The position numbers and the translations under genes are program-made. Shown piece by piece: positions 7,322 through 17,963 of a DNA stretch of 64,000 nt (its first letter is position 1; each line of letters opens with the position of its first letter). The DNA comes from Bifidobacterium ramosum (lineage in GTDB: Bacteria > Actinomycetota > Actinomycetes > Actinomycetales > Bifidobacteriaceae), in NCBI RefSeq assembly GCF_009299505.1, contig NZ_WBSM01000001.1, forward strand, positions 310,001 through 374,000, given 5' to 3'. Under the pieces are notes generated by a model, which did no database searches, had not been told where the DNA came from, and was given only the letters and a program-made list of their open reading frames with translations.

Positions 7322-8971
7322 ATGAAGAAGAAAGCTCTTGCTTTCGCGGCTGCCGCCTGCTCGCTGGCCATGCTGCTGAGCGGCTGCGGCTCTTCCAACA
7401 ACGCCAGCAACACCGCCGCCAACGGTGGCAAGATGATCATCACCGCCGGTGATTCCGAACCGCAGAACCCGCTCGTCCCGACCAACACCAACGAGACCGG
7501 CGGCGGCGTGGTCATCGACCTGCTGTTCTCCCGTCTGGTGTCCTTCGACGCCAAGGGCAACGCGCAGAACGAGGTCGCCGAGTCCATCACCCCGAACGAC
7601 GACGCCTCCCAGTACACCATCAAGCTGAAGTCCGGCTGGAAGTTCACCGACGGCACCGACGTCACCGCCGAGTCCTTCACCAAGGCCTGGTCCTACGGCG
7701 CCAACGCCAAGAACGCGCAGAAGTCCTCCTCCTTCTTCTCGACCATCAAGGGCTTCGACGAGCTGCAGGACGCCGACAAGCTCAAGGGCGACGAGCAGCT
7801 GTCCGGCCTGACCGTCAAGGACGACACCACCTTCGTCGTCGACCTGAACCAGCCCGACGCGACCTTCCCGATCAAGGTCGGCTATTCCGCGTTCGCCCCG
7901 CTGCCGGAATCCTTCTACAAGGATCCGAAGGCGTTCGGCGAGAAGCCGGTCGGCAACGGCCCGTACAAGTTCGAGTCCTGGGACCACAACAAGGAAATCA
8001 AGATCGTCAAGAACGACGACTACAAGGGTAACGACGCCGCCAAGAACGACGGCATCACCTTCAAGATCTACACCGACGACGACGCGCAGTACGCCGACGT
8101 CCAGTCCGGCAACCTGAACGTGATGCAGTCCGTCCCGGCCTCCGCCACCAAGACCTTCCAGACCAACAAGAAGCTGCAGGCCTACAACAAGGCCGGCTCC
8201 GTCTCCCAGACCTTCACCATCCCGTCCAACCTCGAGCACTTCGACGTGACCACCGAGGAAGGCCAGCTGCGTCGTCAGGCCATCTCCAAGGCCATCAACC
8301 GCGAGCAGCTGACGGACAAGGTCCTCAACGGCATCGGCACCCCGGCCGTCGACTTCACCTCCCCGCTGATCCCGGGCTACTCCGACTCCCTCAAGGGCGT
8401 CGACAACCTGAAGTTCGACGCGGCCGCCGCCAAGGAACTGTGGGCCAAGGCCGACAAGATCTCCAAGTACACCGGCCAGCTCACCTTCGCGTACAACGCG
8501 GACGGCGGCGCCAAGCCGATCTACGACGCCATCGTCAACCAGCTGAAGAACAACCTGGGCATCGACGTCGCCACCAACCCGATGCCGACCTTCCAGGAGT
8601 TCCGTAACGCCGTCACCGATCGTCAGATCAAGGGCGCGTTCCGCACCGGCTGGCAGCCGGACTACCCGTCCGCCGAGAACTTCCTGTACCAGCTGTACGA
8701 TTCCGCCGCTGCCGACGGCAAGGGCTCGAACGACGGCGACTACAAGAACAAGGCGTTCGACGCCCTGATGACCAAGGCGTACGCCGCCACCTCCACCGAG
8801 GATGCGAACAAGATCTACCAGCAGGCCCAGGAGATCCTGCTCAACGATCTGCCGTCCATCCCGCTGTACTACTCCAACGCCGTCGCGGTCGCCTCGCTGA
8901 ACGTCGAGGGCCTGGAGCTCAACTGGCAGAACGTGCCGATGTACGAGAACATCACCCTCAAGTCCGAGTGA
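7322..8971 (+). CDS. Oligopeptide/dipeptide ABC transporter substrate-binding lipoprotein
   Basis: A 549-residue family 5 extracellular solute-binding protein (OppA/DppA family). It begins with a lipoprotein signal MKKKALAFAA followed by LLSGC, with the lipidated cysteine at residue 22 and a Ser/Asn-rich linker. The mature part has the family features LKSGWKFTDGTDVTAESF, a VGNGPYKFESW block and a C-terminal YQLYDS-GDYKNKAFD region. The start is ATG 7322 with AGGAG 7 nt upstream. A terminator at 9009-9045 separates it from the permeases, so the receptor can be expressed independently and usually at higher level. Codon choice is strongly biased to C-ending codons, suggesting high expression. 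The peptide length preference cannot be read from sequence. Confidence 0.92.
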   Translation: MKKKALAFAAAACSLAMLLSGCGSSNNASNTAANGGKMIITAGDSEPQNPLVPTNTNETGGGVVIDLLFSRLVSFDAKGNAQNEVAESITPNDDASQYTIKLKSGWKFTDGTDVTAESFTKAWSYGANAKNAQKSSSFFSTIKGFDELQDADKLKGDEQLSGLTVKDDTTFVVDLNQPDATFPIKVGYSAFAPLPESFYKDPKAFGEKPVGNGPYKFESWDHNKEIKIVKNDDYKGNDAAKNDGITFKIYTDDDAQYADVQSGNLNVMQSVPASATKTFQTNKKLQAYNKAGSVSQTFTIPSNLEHFDVTTEEGQLRRQAISKAINREQLTDKVLNGIGTPAVDFTSPLIPGYSDSLKGVDNLKFDAAAAKELWAKADKISKYTGQLTFAYNADGGAKPIYDAIVNQLKNNLGIDVATNPMPTFQEFRNAVTDRQIKGAFRTGWQPDYPSAENFLYQLYDSAAADGKGSNDGDYKNKAFDALMTKAYAATSTEDANKIYQQAQEILLNDLPSIPLYYSNAVAVASLNVEGLELNWQNVPMYENITLKSE

Positions 8972-9008
8972 TCCCGCTGATCGGACGATTGGTCTGACCA
9001 CGTAGTGA

Positions 9009-9045
9009 GACGGGGAACGGAACATCATCCGTTCCCCGTCTTTTC
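9009..9045 (+). terminator. Rho-independent terminator after the peptide-binding protein gene
   Basis: The arms GACGGGGAACGGA and TCCGTTCCCCGTC form a perfect 13-bp stem with a short loop, followed by TTTTC. It is 37 nt after the stop and isolates the receptor gene from the permease promoter. Confidence 0.88.
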
Positions 9046-9188
9046 GTATATTCCATATATATCCAGCGACCCCGTCCCCACGGCCGGAAGCGGCGATGGC
9101 CGGATGCGTTTTTAAGATTCACGTCATCCTCACGAAACATTCAGGTCATTGTGTGGGGTAAACTTACGGGGTACTTAGCGACCGGCCG

Positions 9189-9194
9189 TATAAT
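9189..9194 (+). promoter_or_regulatory. -10 element of the peptide permease operon
   Basis: A consensus TATAAT lies 64 nt before the permease start. A poor -35 candidate, TTACGG, is at 9164-9169 with a 19-nt spacer. With the upstream terminator this indicates a separate promoter for permeases and ATPase. Confidence 0.6.
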
Positions 9195-9257
9195 CAGCCG
9201 CGCCCACGAGGTGCAAGGCCAATGGATGACCGGTCCGTAAGAATCAAGGAGAAACCG

Positions 9258-10184
9258 ATGGGCAAATATCTTCTGCGTCGTATTCTGCAGATGATCCCCG
9301 TGGTTCTTGGCGCGACGCTGCTGGTTTACGCGCTCGTCTTCGCACTGCCGGGTGACCCGGTCAAGGCGATGTTCGGCGACAAACCGGTCAACGAAGCCGT
9401 CGCCGCCCAGATCCGCGCCGAATACAACCTCGACAAGCCGTTCATCATCCAGTACCTGCTGTTCCTCAAGAACGCCCTCACGCTGGACTTCGGCAACACC
9501 TTCGCCGGCCAGCCGGTCATCGACGAGATCGCACGCGCGTTCCCCGTGACGATCAAGCTCGGCATCATGGCGTTCTGCTTCGAAGCCATCTTCGGCATCG
9601 TCTTCGGCATCATCTCCGGTCTGAACAAGGGCAAGTGGTATGACACCGTCATCCTGCTCATCTCCCTGCTGCTCATCTCCGTGCCGACCTTCGTGACCGG
9701 CTTCGCCGGCCAGTACTTCCTCGGCGTCGAGTGGAGCCTCATCCCCGTCACCGCCGGTTCCGACCCGGGCTTCTTCGACCTGCTGTTCCCCGCCATGGTC
9801 CTGGGCTCCGTGTCGATGGCGTACATCATCCGTCTCGCCCGCTCCGAGATCTCCTCGAACATCGCCGAGGACTACGTGCGCACCGCGCGCGCCAAGGGCA
9901 TGAGCAACGGCTCCGTCATGCTGCGCCACGTGCTGCGCAACTCGCTCATCCCGGTCGTCACCTACCTCGGCCAGGACCTCGGCGCGCTCATGGGCGGCGC
10001 GATGATCTCCGAGCAGATCTTCAACATCCACGGCGTCGGCTTCCTCACCTACCAGAGCATCCTCAAGGGCGAAGGCAACCTCGTGGTCTCCATCGTCACC
10101 CTGCTGCTGCTCATCTTCGTGATCTGCAACCTGCTCGTCGACCTGCTGTACGCGGCGCTTGACCCGCGTATCCGTTACGCCTGA
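9258..10184 (+). CDS. Oligopeptide/dipeptide ABC permease 1 (OppB/DppB family)
   Basis: A 308-residue inner-membrane permease with six predicted helices. It has the N-terminal LRRILQMIPVVLGATLLVYAL helix, the LPGDPVKAMFG region typical of DppB/OppB and the cytoplasmic EAA-type coupling loop DYVRTARAKGMSNGSVMLRHVLRNSLIP. I start it at ATG 9258, preceded by AAGGAG at 9247-9252, rather than at an upstream in-frame ATG at 9222. It pairs with the next permease to form the channel fed by the binding lipoprotein. The spacing to the next gene is 20 nt, so they share a transcript. Confidence 0.93.
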   Translation: MGKYLLRRILQMIPVVLGATLLVYALVFALPGDPVKAMFGDKPVNEAVAAQIRAEYNLDKPFIIQYLLFLKNALTLDFGNTFAGQPVIDEIARAFPVTIKLGIMAFCFEAIFGIVFGIISGLNKGKWYDTVILLISLLLISVPTFVTGFAGQYFLGVEWSLIPVTAGSDPGFFDLLFPAMVLGSVSMAYIIRLARSEISSNIAEDYVRTARAKGMSNGSVMLRHVLRNSLIPVVTYLGQDLGALMGGAMISEQIFNIHGVGFLTYQSILKGEGNLVVSIVTLLLLIFVICNLLVDLLYAALDPRIRYA

Positions 10185-10204
10185 TCGTGGGGGAGGAGAA
10201 ACTC

Positions 10205-11176
10205 ATGACTGACACGACCAACACTGTCCCCGCGACCGAGATCCTGCCCGGCCAGGAGCGTTACGTCGCCCCGCTCGACGAGACGCCGCTGCAGGACGTC
10301 GACAAGGTCGACGAATCCGCCCCCGCCACCAGCATGTGGGCCGACGCGTGGCGCACGCTGCGCAAGAACCCGCTGTTCATCGTCTCGGGCATCCTCATCG
10401 TCTTCATCATCTTCGTCGCCCTGTTCCCGGGCGTGTTCACGAAGATCGACCCGAACTACTGCAACCTCGACAACTCGCTCGGCGACCCGGAGGCCGGCCA
10501 CCCGTTCGGCTACGACTTCCAAGGCTGCGACGTGTTCGCACGCACCGTGTACGGCACCCGCACCTCGCTGTCCGTAGGTATCCTGTCCACGCTGATCGTC
10601 GTGCTCGTCGGCACGCTCATCGGCGCGGTCGCCGGCTTCTTCGGCGGCTGGGTCGACGCGCTGCTGAGCCGCATCATCGACATCTTCTACTCGATCCCGT
10701 TCCTGCTCGGCGCCATCGTCGTGCTGCAGATGTTCCGCACCTCCAGCTCCATCTGGAAGGTCGTGCTCGTGCTCGCCCTCTTCGGCTGGGTGTCCACCGC
10801 GCGTATCGCCCGCGGCTCGGTCATGGAGGCCAAGAACCTCGAGTTCAACACCGCCTCCACCGCGCTCGGCTCCACGCCGATGCGCAACCTGTTCAGCCAC
10901 ATCATCCCCAACGCGATGGCACCGATCATCGTGATCGGCACCACCTCCCTCGGCTCCTACATCGTGTCCGAGGCGACGCTGAGCTTCCTCGGCATCGGCC
11001 TGCCGACCACCACCGTCAGCTGGGGCGGCGACATCTCCCAGGCCCAGACCAACCTGATGACCAACCCGATGGTGCTGTTCTACCCGTCCGTGGCGCTGGC
11101 CATCACCGTGCTGAGCTTCATCATGATGGGCGACGCCGTCAAGGACGCGCTCGATCCGAAGAGCCGTACGGCCTGA
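10205..11176 (+). CDS. Oligopeptide/dipeptide ABC permease 2 (OppC/DppC family)
   Basis: A 323-residue partner permease. It has a long polar N-terminal tail of about 45 residues before the first helix (LFIVSGILIVFIIFVALFPGVF), then an OppC-type outer loop and FGYDFQGCDVFARTVYGTRTSL, a variant of the family GTDxxGRDxxSR block. The C-terminal half carries the coupling loop with NTASTALGSTPMRNLFSHIIPN and LSFLGIGLPTTTVSWG. Start ATG 10205 has GGAGGAG at 10191-10197. It is followed within 20 nt by the fused ATPase gene. Together the two permeases form the membrane channel of the peptide importer. Confidence 0.93.
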   Translation: MTDTTNTVPATEILPGQERYVAPLDETPLQDVDKVDESAPATSMWADAWRTLRKNPLFIVSGILIVFIIFVALFPGVFTKIDPNYCNLDNSLGDPEAGHPFGYDFQGCDVFARTVYGTRTSLSVGILSTLIVVLVGTLIGAVAGFFGGWVDALLSRIIDIFYSIPFLLGAIVVLQMFRTSSSIWKVVLVLALFGWVSTARIARGSVMEAKNLEFNTASTALGSTPMRNLFSHIIPNAMAPIIVIGTTSLGSYIVSEATLSFLGIGLPTTTVSWGGDISQAQTNLMTNPMVLFYPSVALAITVLSFIMMGDAVKDALDPKSRTA

Positions 11177-11194
11177 GCGTGAAGGATAAACGAC

Positions 11195-13207
<2,013 letters not shown>

Positions 13208-13226
13208 TCCGCGATAGGCCATCGAC

Positions 13227-13258
13227 AGGCGTCTCTTCTCGTGAAGGGGCGCCTTTTT
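13227..13258 (+). terminator. Terminator of the peptide importer operon
   Basis: The stem AGGCGTCTCTT pairs with AAGGGGCGCCT (two G-U pairs) and runs into TTTTT at 13253-13257, 20 nt after the ATPase stop. Confidence 0.82.
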
Positions 13259-13284
13259 GTTGCGCGACGTGTATCATGAGCCGC

Positions 13285-14145
13285 ATGACCATCACCATCA
13301 CCACGTCGAACGTCAACGGCATCCGCGCCGCCGAACGCAAGGGCATAGCCGACTGGGCCGCGCGCAACACGCCGAACGTCTGGTGCATGCAGGAGGTGCG
13401 TGCGCCGCAGCCCGACATCGACCGCATCGTCGGCCGGTTCGCGGACGCCTACGCCGAGGCCGGGGCGATCGGCGACGCCGCCGACCTTGACGCGACCAAC
13501 GAGATCTGCCGCGTCAAAGGCCGCGCCGGCGTCGCGCTGCTGTCCGACCTGCCGGTCGTCGCACGACGATACGGCCTGCCCGGACTCGACGAGGACGTCG
13601 ACTCAGGACGCTGGATCGAAACCGACATCCGCACGCCGCAAGGATACGAGATCACCGTCGTCTGCGTGTACGTGCACGCCGGCAACGCCGACGATCCGGT
13701 GAAGATGAGCCAGAAGTTCCGTTTCCTCGATCAGATGCTCGTCCGGCTCGGCCAGTTGCGCGACGAGGCGGCGCATGGTGGACGGCAGGCCGTGCTGTGC
13801 GGCGACTTCAACATCGCGCACACGCCGCTCGACATCAAGAACGCCAAGGCCAACGAGACGCACGCCGGCTTCCTGCCCGCCGAGCGTGTATACGTCGACC
13901 GGTGGCTGGGGGAGTGCGAGTTCGTGGACGTGATGCGCGACCTCGCCGGCGACATTCAGGGGCCGTACACGTGGTGGAGCCAGCGCGGCCGCGCGTTCGA
14001 CAACAATGTCGGCTGGCGGCTCGACTACCAATTCGCCACGCCCGAACTCGCCGAAACCGCGCGCGGGTTCGTCATCGACAAGGCGCCCACCTACGACCTG
14101 CGCTGGTCCGACCACGCGCCGCTGACGATCACGTACGACGTGTGA
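13285..14145 (+). CDS. Exodeoxyribonuclease III / AP endonuclease family
   Basis: A 286-residue endonuclease/exonuclease/phosphatase-fold enzyme acting in base excision repair at abasic sites and 3' blocked ends. Visible motifs are TSNVNGIRAAERKG at the N terminus, WCMQEVRAP, GRAGVALLSDLP, VLCGDFNIAHTPLDIKN and the final WSDHAPLTITYDV. Two ATGs are possible, 13276 and 13285. A -10-like TATCAT at 13272-13277 places transcription initiation at about 13285, so I prefer the second ATG with no leader. No Shine-Dalgarno is seen. It sits alone between the importer terminator and DUF3710. Confidence 0.87.
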   Translation: MTITITTSNVNGIRAAERKGIADWAARNTPNVWCMQEVRAPQPDIDRIVGRFADAYAEAGAIGDAADLDATNEICRVKGRAGVALLSDLPVVARRYGLPGLDEDVDSGRWIETDIRTPQGYEITVVCVYVHAGNADDPVKMSQKFRFLDQMLVRLGQLRDEAAHGGRQAVLCGDFNIAHTPLDIKNAKANETHAGFLPAERVYVDRWLGECEFVDVMRDLAGDIQGPYTWWSQRGRAFDNNVGWRLDYQFATPELAETARGFVIDKAPTYDLRWSDHAPLTITYDV

Positions 14146-14244
14146 ACCGCCGCCGCGTGGGACATCGCGCCGTGTTTCCAGCCAATCACAAGGCATGGTG
14201 ATACGCTAGTCGAGGTCAACCGTATAGGGAAATGAGGAACACCA

Positions 14245-15081
14245 ATGGGACTGTTTGGATTCGGCAAGAAGAAGCATCAGGACGAGGACGCCGCTGAGCA
14301 GGCCGCCGAAGCCGCCAAGGACGAGACCGCGGACGTCGCCGACGAGCAGGCGGAGCCGGCCTACCCGACCGAGGCCGTGAGCGAATACGAGGGCCGTGGC
14401 GAGACCTACGGTCCGTGGGACTCCAACGACGAGGACGTGCCCGACTACGACGACTACCTCGATCTGGGCGCGTACTTCCTGCCGTTCCTGCAGGGCATCC
14501 AGCTGCGCATCAAGGCGAACCGCGCCACCCAGCAGATCCTCGGCTCTACCATCACCTACGGCTCGTCCAGCCTCGAGATCGAGGCGTTCGCCGCGCCGAA
14601 GACCCTCGGCCTGTGGGACGACGTGCGCGCCGACCTGCTCGACGCCAACAAGGCCGCCGTCGAACAGCCCGGCGTGTTCGGCACCGAGCTCAAGCTGCCG
14701 GTCAGCCTCAAGGGCGGCAAGGTGCTCGACACGCGCATCGTCGGCGTGGACGGTCCGCGCTGGATGCTGCGCGGCATCTTCTCTGGCAAGGCCGCCACCG
14801 ATCCGACCGATCCGGAGACCCTCGCGCTCAACAAGTTCTTCGCCGACATCGTCGTGGAACGCGGCGAGGAACCGCTCGCCCCTCGTGACCTCATCCCCAT
14901 GCACCCGCCGGTCGCCCCGGCCGAGCGCCGCGCCCGCGCCGCCGCCGAAGCGGAAGCCACGGACGGCAAGGAGCATTTCAAGGACATCCCGAACAAGCCC
15001 GACGGCCCGTTCGACTCCGACCAGCAGGTCGAGGTCAAGACCACGCTGTCGCGCGGTCCGATGTTCTCCGAAGTCCGCTGA
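14245..15081 (+). CDS. DUF3710 domain protein
   Basis: A 278-residue protein of the actinobacterial DUF3710 family, of unknown function. It opens MGLFGFGKKKHQ and an Ala/Glu-rich tail of about 45 residues, then the conserved GPWDSNDEDVPDYDDYLDLGAYFLPF, which fits the family pattern GPxDxxDxPxxDGxxDLG. No signal peptide or membrane helix is evident. A ribosome binding site GAGGAA precedes ATG 14245. In many actinobacteria DUF3710 lies beside DUF3159 and a trmA-like methyltransferase, as here. The neighbours do not reveal a role. Confidence 0.85.
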   Translation: MGLFGFGKKKHQDEDAAEQAAEAAKDETADVADEQAEPAYPTEAVSEYEGRGETYGPWDSNDEDVPDYDDYLDLGAYFLPFLQGIQLRIKANRATQQILGSTITYGSSSLEIEAFAAPKTLGLWDDVRADLLDANKAAVEQPGVFGTELKLPVSLKGGKVLDTRIVGVDGPRWMLRGIFSGKAATDPTDPETLALNKFFADIVVERGEEPLAPRDLIPMHPPVAPAERRARAAAEAEATDGKEHFKDIPNKPDGPFDSDQQVEVKTTLSRGPMFSEVR

Positions 15082-15114
15082 CGGCGGCGCTGCGGGAACG
15101 TGGTCGGCACGCCG

Positions 15115-15819
15115 ATGAGCGAAGACAAGAAGCAATCACGCACCGGCATGGCGTCGCTCGCCGCCGCGGGCGACGACGGTGACTTTTCCGTCATCGAGGC
15201 GATCGGCGGGCCGCGCGGCATCGTCGAATCGATGTTGCCCGGCGTCGTGTTCGTCGTGCTGTTTGTCGCGACCAGCAACCTCAACCTCACCATCGCCGTG
15301 TCCGCGGCGCTGGCCGTGGTGCAGGTGGTGGCGCGACTGGTGCAACGGCAGTCCGCGATGGGCGCGTTGAGCGGGCTCATCGCCGTCGGCATCTGCCTGG
15401 TCTGGGCGTGGAAAAGCCACGAGGCGCGCAACTACTACATGTTCGGATTCATCTCGAACGCCGTGTATCTCGTGCTGCTGTCGATCTCGCTGCTCGTGCG
15501 CGTGCCCGGACTCGGTCTGGTGGTCGAGTTCATCCGATCCCTGCCCACCGAGCATTTCAAGGCATGGCTGGACGACTGGATGGGCGACCGCGACCTCAAG
15601 CGCGCGTACATGACCGTCACCGCACTGTGGATCGGCGTGTTCGCGCTGCGTCTGCTCGTGCAGGTGCCGTTGTACCTGACCGACAGTGTCGCGCTGCTGG
15701 GCACCGCGCGCCTGCTCATGGGCATCCCGTTCTGGGCGTTGGCCATCTGGGTCTCGTATCTGGTCATCGCCACGCCGCTGCACCGCCATCAGGCCGCGGC
15801 GCACGGCAACGAAGCCTGA
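15115..15819 (+). CDS. DUF3159 integral membrane protein
   Basis: A 234-residue membrane protein of the actinobacterial DUF3159 family. After a cytoplasmic N terminus it has the family hallmark IGGPRGIVESMLPGVVFVVLF, then five or six helices and a loop FKAWLDDWMGDRDLKRAYMTVTALW. The function is unknown. ATG 15115 is used; an in-frame GTG at 15100 would add 5 residues, and neither has a good ribosome binding site. It is 33 nt after DUF3710 and probably co-transcribed. Confidence 0.83.
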   Translation: MSEDKKQSRTGMASLAAAGDDGDFSVIEAIGGPRGIVESMLPGVVFVVLFVATSNLNLTIAVSAALAVVQVVARLVQRQSAMGALSGLIAVGICLVWAWKSHEARNYYMFGFISNAVYLVLLSISLLVRVPGLGLVVEFIRSLPTEHFKAWLDDWMGDRDLKRAYMTVTALWIGVFALRLLVQVPLYLTDSVALLGTARLLMGIPFWALAIWVSYLVIATPLHRHQAAAHGNEA

Positions 15820-15896
15820 CGCCGATCATCGGCGGAACACAACAATCTTCACCGGCTTCCCATCGGGGGAGGGAAGCAACCCAAGGAAAGGACACC

Positions 15897-17174
15897 ATGG
15901 ACGTTCAGGTGCGCATCGAACGATACGCCGATCAGGGACGCTGCGTCGGCCATATCGACGGACGCGTCGTGTTTGTCAGGTTCGCCCTGCCCGGCGAACT
16001 CGTGCGCGTCACCCTCGACGAGCCGCACGACCGCGACGACCGCTTCTGGACCGGCGAAGTGGCCGAGGTCCTCGAGGCAAGCGAGGACCGTGTGCCCCCG
16101 GCATGGCTGCTCGCCGGTCCGCTCGCCATGGGCGGCGGGGTCGGCGGCGCGGACCTCGTGCACGTCAGCCTGCCCGGCCAGCTGCGGTGGAAGGCCGTCA
16201 CCGTGTCCGAGCAGCTCAGCCGGCTTGGCCACGTCGAGGTCGCGGTGCCTATCGAACGCATCGACGGCGACGAGGCGCTCGGCGGCTTCCACTGGCGCAC
16301 GCGCATCGAGATGATCGCCGACGACGACGGCCGTCCGTCCATGCGCCGCCGTGGATCGCACGCCCGCGTCGCGCTCGACACCATGCCGCTCGCCACGAAG
16401 TCCCTGCTCGCCGTGGCCGACGCCGACCACGTGTGGGACGGCGGCTTCGAACCCGGCGCGCAGATCCGCCTGTCCGTGCCCGAGCCGCGCGGCGACCGGC
16501 GCGATGCCGATGCGATCGCGGCCGTCGGCGACAACTACGCCGTGCTCGTCGACGGCGAACTGCGTTCCGGCAGCGCGTCGCTCGCTGAACAGGTCACCGT
16601 CGGCGATACCACGTTCGAATACACGGTCGACGCGAACGGTTTCTGGCAGATCCACCGGCAGGCGCCGATCGCATTGGCCAACCACGTCATCGATCTGGCC
16701 AAGCAGGAGATCGGCGACCGTCCGTCAGCCTGCATCTGGGACCTGTATTCCGGCTCCGGCCTGTTCACGCTGCCACTCGCCACGCTCGTCACGCCGCGCA
16801 CCCGCATGCTCAGCGTCGAAGGCGCGCGCGTCGCGGTGAAGAACGCGCAACGCAACCTGCGCCATCTCGATCTGGCCGACGTGGACGCGCGCTGTGGCGA
16901 CGTCGAGAAGACTCTCATGCGCGTGCCCGCACACCTGAGCCGGCCCGACCTGATCGTACTCGACCCGCCGCGCGCCGGCGCCCGCGCCAAGGTGTGCCGT
17001 CAGATGGCCGCCTCCGGCGCGAAGTCGATCATCTACATCGCGTGCGATCCGACCAGTCTCGGCCGCGACGCCGGCACGCTGCGCGGCCTCGGCTACCGGC
17101 TTGCCGACGTGCGCGCGTTCGACATCTACCCGATGACCCACCACGTCGAGACGGTCGCGCTGTTCCGGCGCTGA
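15897..17174 (+). CDS. TRAM-domain RNA m5U methyltransferase (TrmA/RlmC/RlmD family)
   Basis: A 425-residue class I S-adenosylmethionine RNA methyltransferase. The N-terminal TRAM-like OB fold has IERYADQGRCVGHIDGRVVFVRFALPGE. The methyltransferase part has WDLYSGSGLFTLPLA (SAM site), VLDPPRAGA (motif IV) and IIYIACDPTSLGRD, which contains the catalytic cysteine that attacks uracil C6. The N-terminal iron-sulfur cysteines of RumA are not seen. The start ATG 15897 is preceded by AAGGAAAGGA. Many actinobacteria have one such enzyme in this neighbourhood. The exact uridine target (tRNA U54 or 23S rRNA) cannot be read from sequence. Confidence 0.88.
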   Translation: MDVQVRIERYADQGRCVGHIDGRVVFVRFALPGELVRVTLDEPHDRDDRFWTGEVAEVLEASEDRVPPAWLLAGPLAMGGGVGGADLVHVSLPGQLRWKAVTVSEQLSRLGHVEVAVPIERIDGDEALGGFHWRTRIEMIADDDGRPSMRRRGSHARVALDTMPLATKSLLAVADADHVWDGGFEPGAQIRLSVPEPRGDRRDADAIAAVGDNYAVLVDGELRSGSASLAEQVTVGDTTFEYTVDANGFWQIHRQAPIALANHVIDLAKQEIGDRPSACIWDLYSGSGLFTLPLATLVTPRTRMLSVEGARVAVKNAQRNLRHLDLADVDARCGDVEKTLMRVPAHLSRPDLIVLDPPRAGARAKVCRQMAASGAKSIIYIACDPTSLGRDAGTLRGLGYRLADVRAFDIYPMTHHVETVALFRR

Positions 17175-17204
17175 TCCACCGCGCGTTTCGGTACAATCGG
17201 GCGT

Positions 17205-17858
17205 ATGAGCAGCAACCGTCCCCCTCGTCACCTCGTCCGCAGGGCCGTCGCCGTACTGGCCTGCGCGGCCACATGCCTGTCGCTCGCCGCATGCGAACCG
17301 GTCGGCCGGGCCGTCGGCGACACGCAGGACGTCGATCCCGAGGTCGCGCATATCGGCGAGATCAAACAGGACATGCTGATCGGCCTCGTCGGCGCGTCCG
17401 GCACTGCCGATATGGACCGGATGGTATTGGACGCGTTGCAGCGCGCCGATGTGCACGCCGTGTATGCGGCCGTCGGCGATGTCTCCGGCGACAATGGCAA
17501 CGGCGACGATGATGCGCACGCTGCTACCGCTGCCGCCATGAGGCAAAGCGTCGAGGACTTCATCGACCGCCGCGCCAGCGTCATCGTCATCGACGCGTTG
17601 GACGCCTCTGGCACGCACACCGACTCCTGGACCGCGGTCCTGAACGAATCGCGCGCCGCCGGCATCCCCGTCGCCCTGCTCAACCCCGTCAACCTGCCGG
17701 CCGACGACACGCTGTATGCCGCCTCGCTCACCGTGAACGACCGTGCCGCCGACGCCACGCCGGTCGCCGCCGCGCTGGCCGACATCATCGACGATGTGCC
17801 GCACGACCGCGACATCATGGTCTCCACCGTCGCCGACGATCCGCTTATCCGACCGTAA
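17205..17858 (+). CDS. Putative sugar-binding-protein-like lipoprotein
   Basis: A 217-residue secreted protein with a lipoprotein signal (VRRAVAVLAC then LSLAAC, cysteine at residue 30). The mature part has ASGTADMDRMVLDALQRADV and a region ending SVIVIDALDASGTHTDSW followed by ESRAAGIPVALLNPV. This resembles the first lobe of ribose/xylose-type periplasmic binding proteins, in which a ligand-proximal strand-turn reads IVIxA-D and GIPVVxxD. It is shorter than that family (about 300), so only one lobe and a part are present. No transporter genes adjoin it. A TACAAT at 17192-17197 lies 7 nt before the ATG, indicating a leaderless start. The function is uncertain. Confidence 0.65.
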   Translation: MSSNRPPRHLVRRAVAVLACAATCLSLAACEPVGRAVGDTQDVDPEVAHIGEIKQDMLIGLVGASGTADMDRMVLDALQRADVHAVYAAVGDVSGDNGNGDDDAHAATAAAMRQSVEDFIDRRASVIVIDALDASGTHTDSWTAVLNESRAAGIPVALLNPVNLPADDTLYAASLTVNDRAADATPVAAALADIIDDVPHDRDIMVSTVADDPLIRP

Positions 17859-17963
17859 CCGACCGCTTTCGCACCGGCTGATCCGACCGTCGGCGACCCC
17901 GCGGGTCGACATCCGTCCACGGAACGATGTCGGCCGGCCGCCACACGCGGTAGGCTGGTGGGC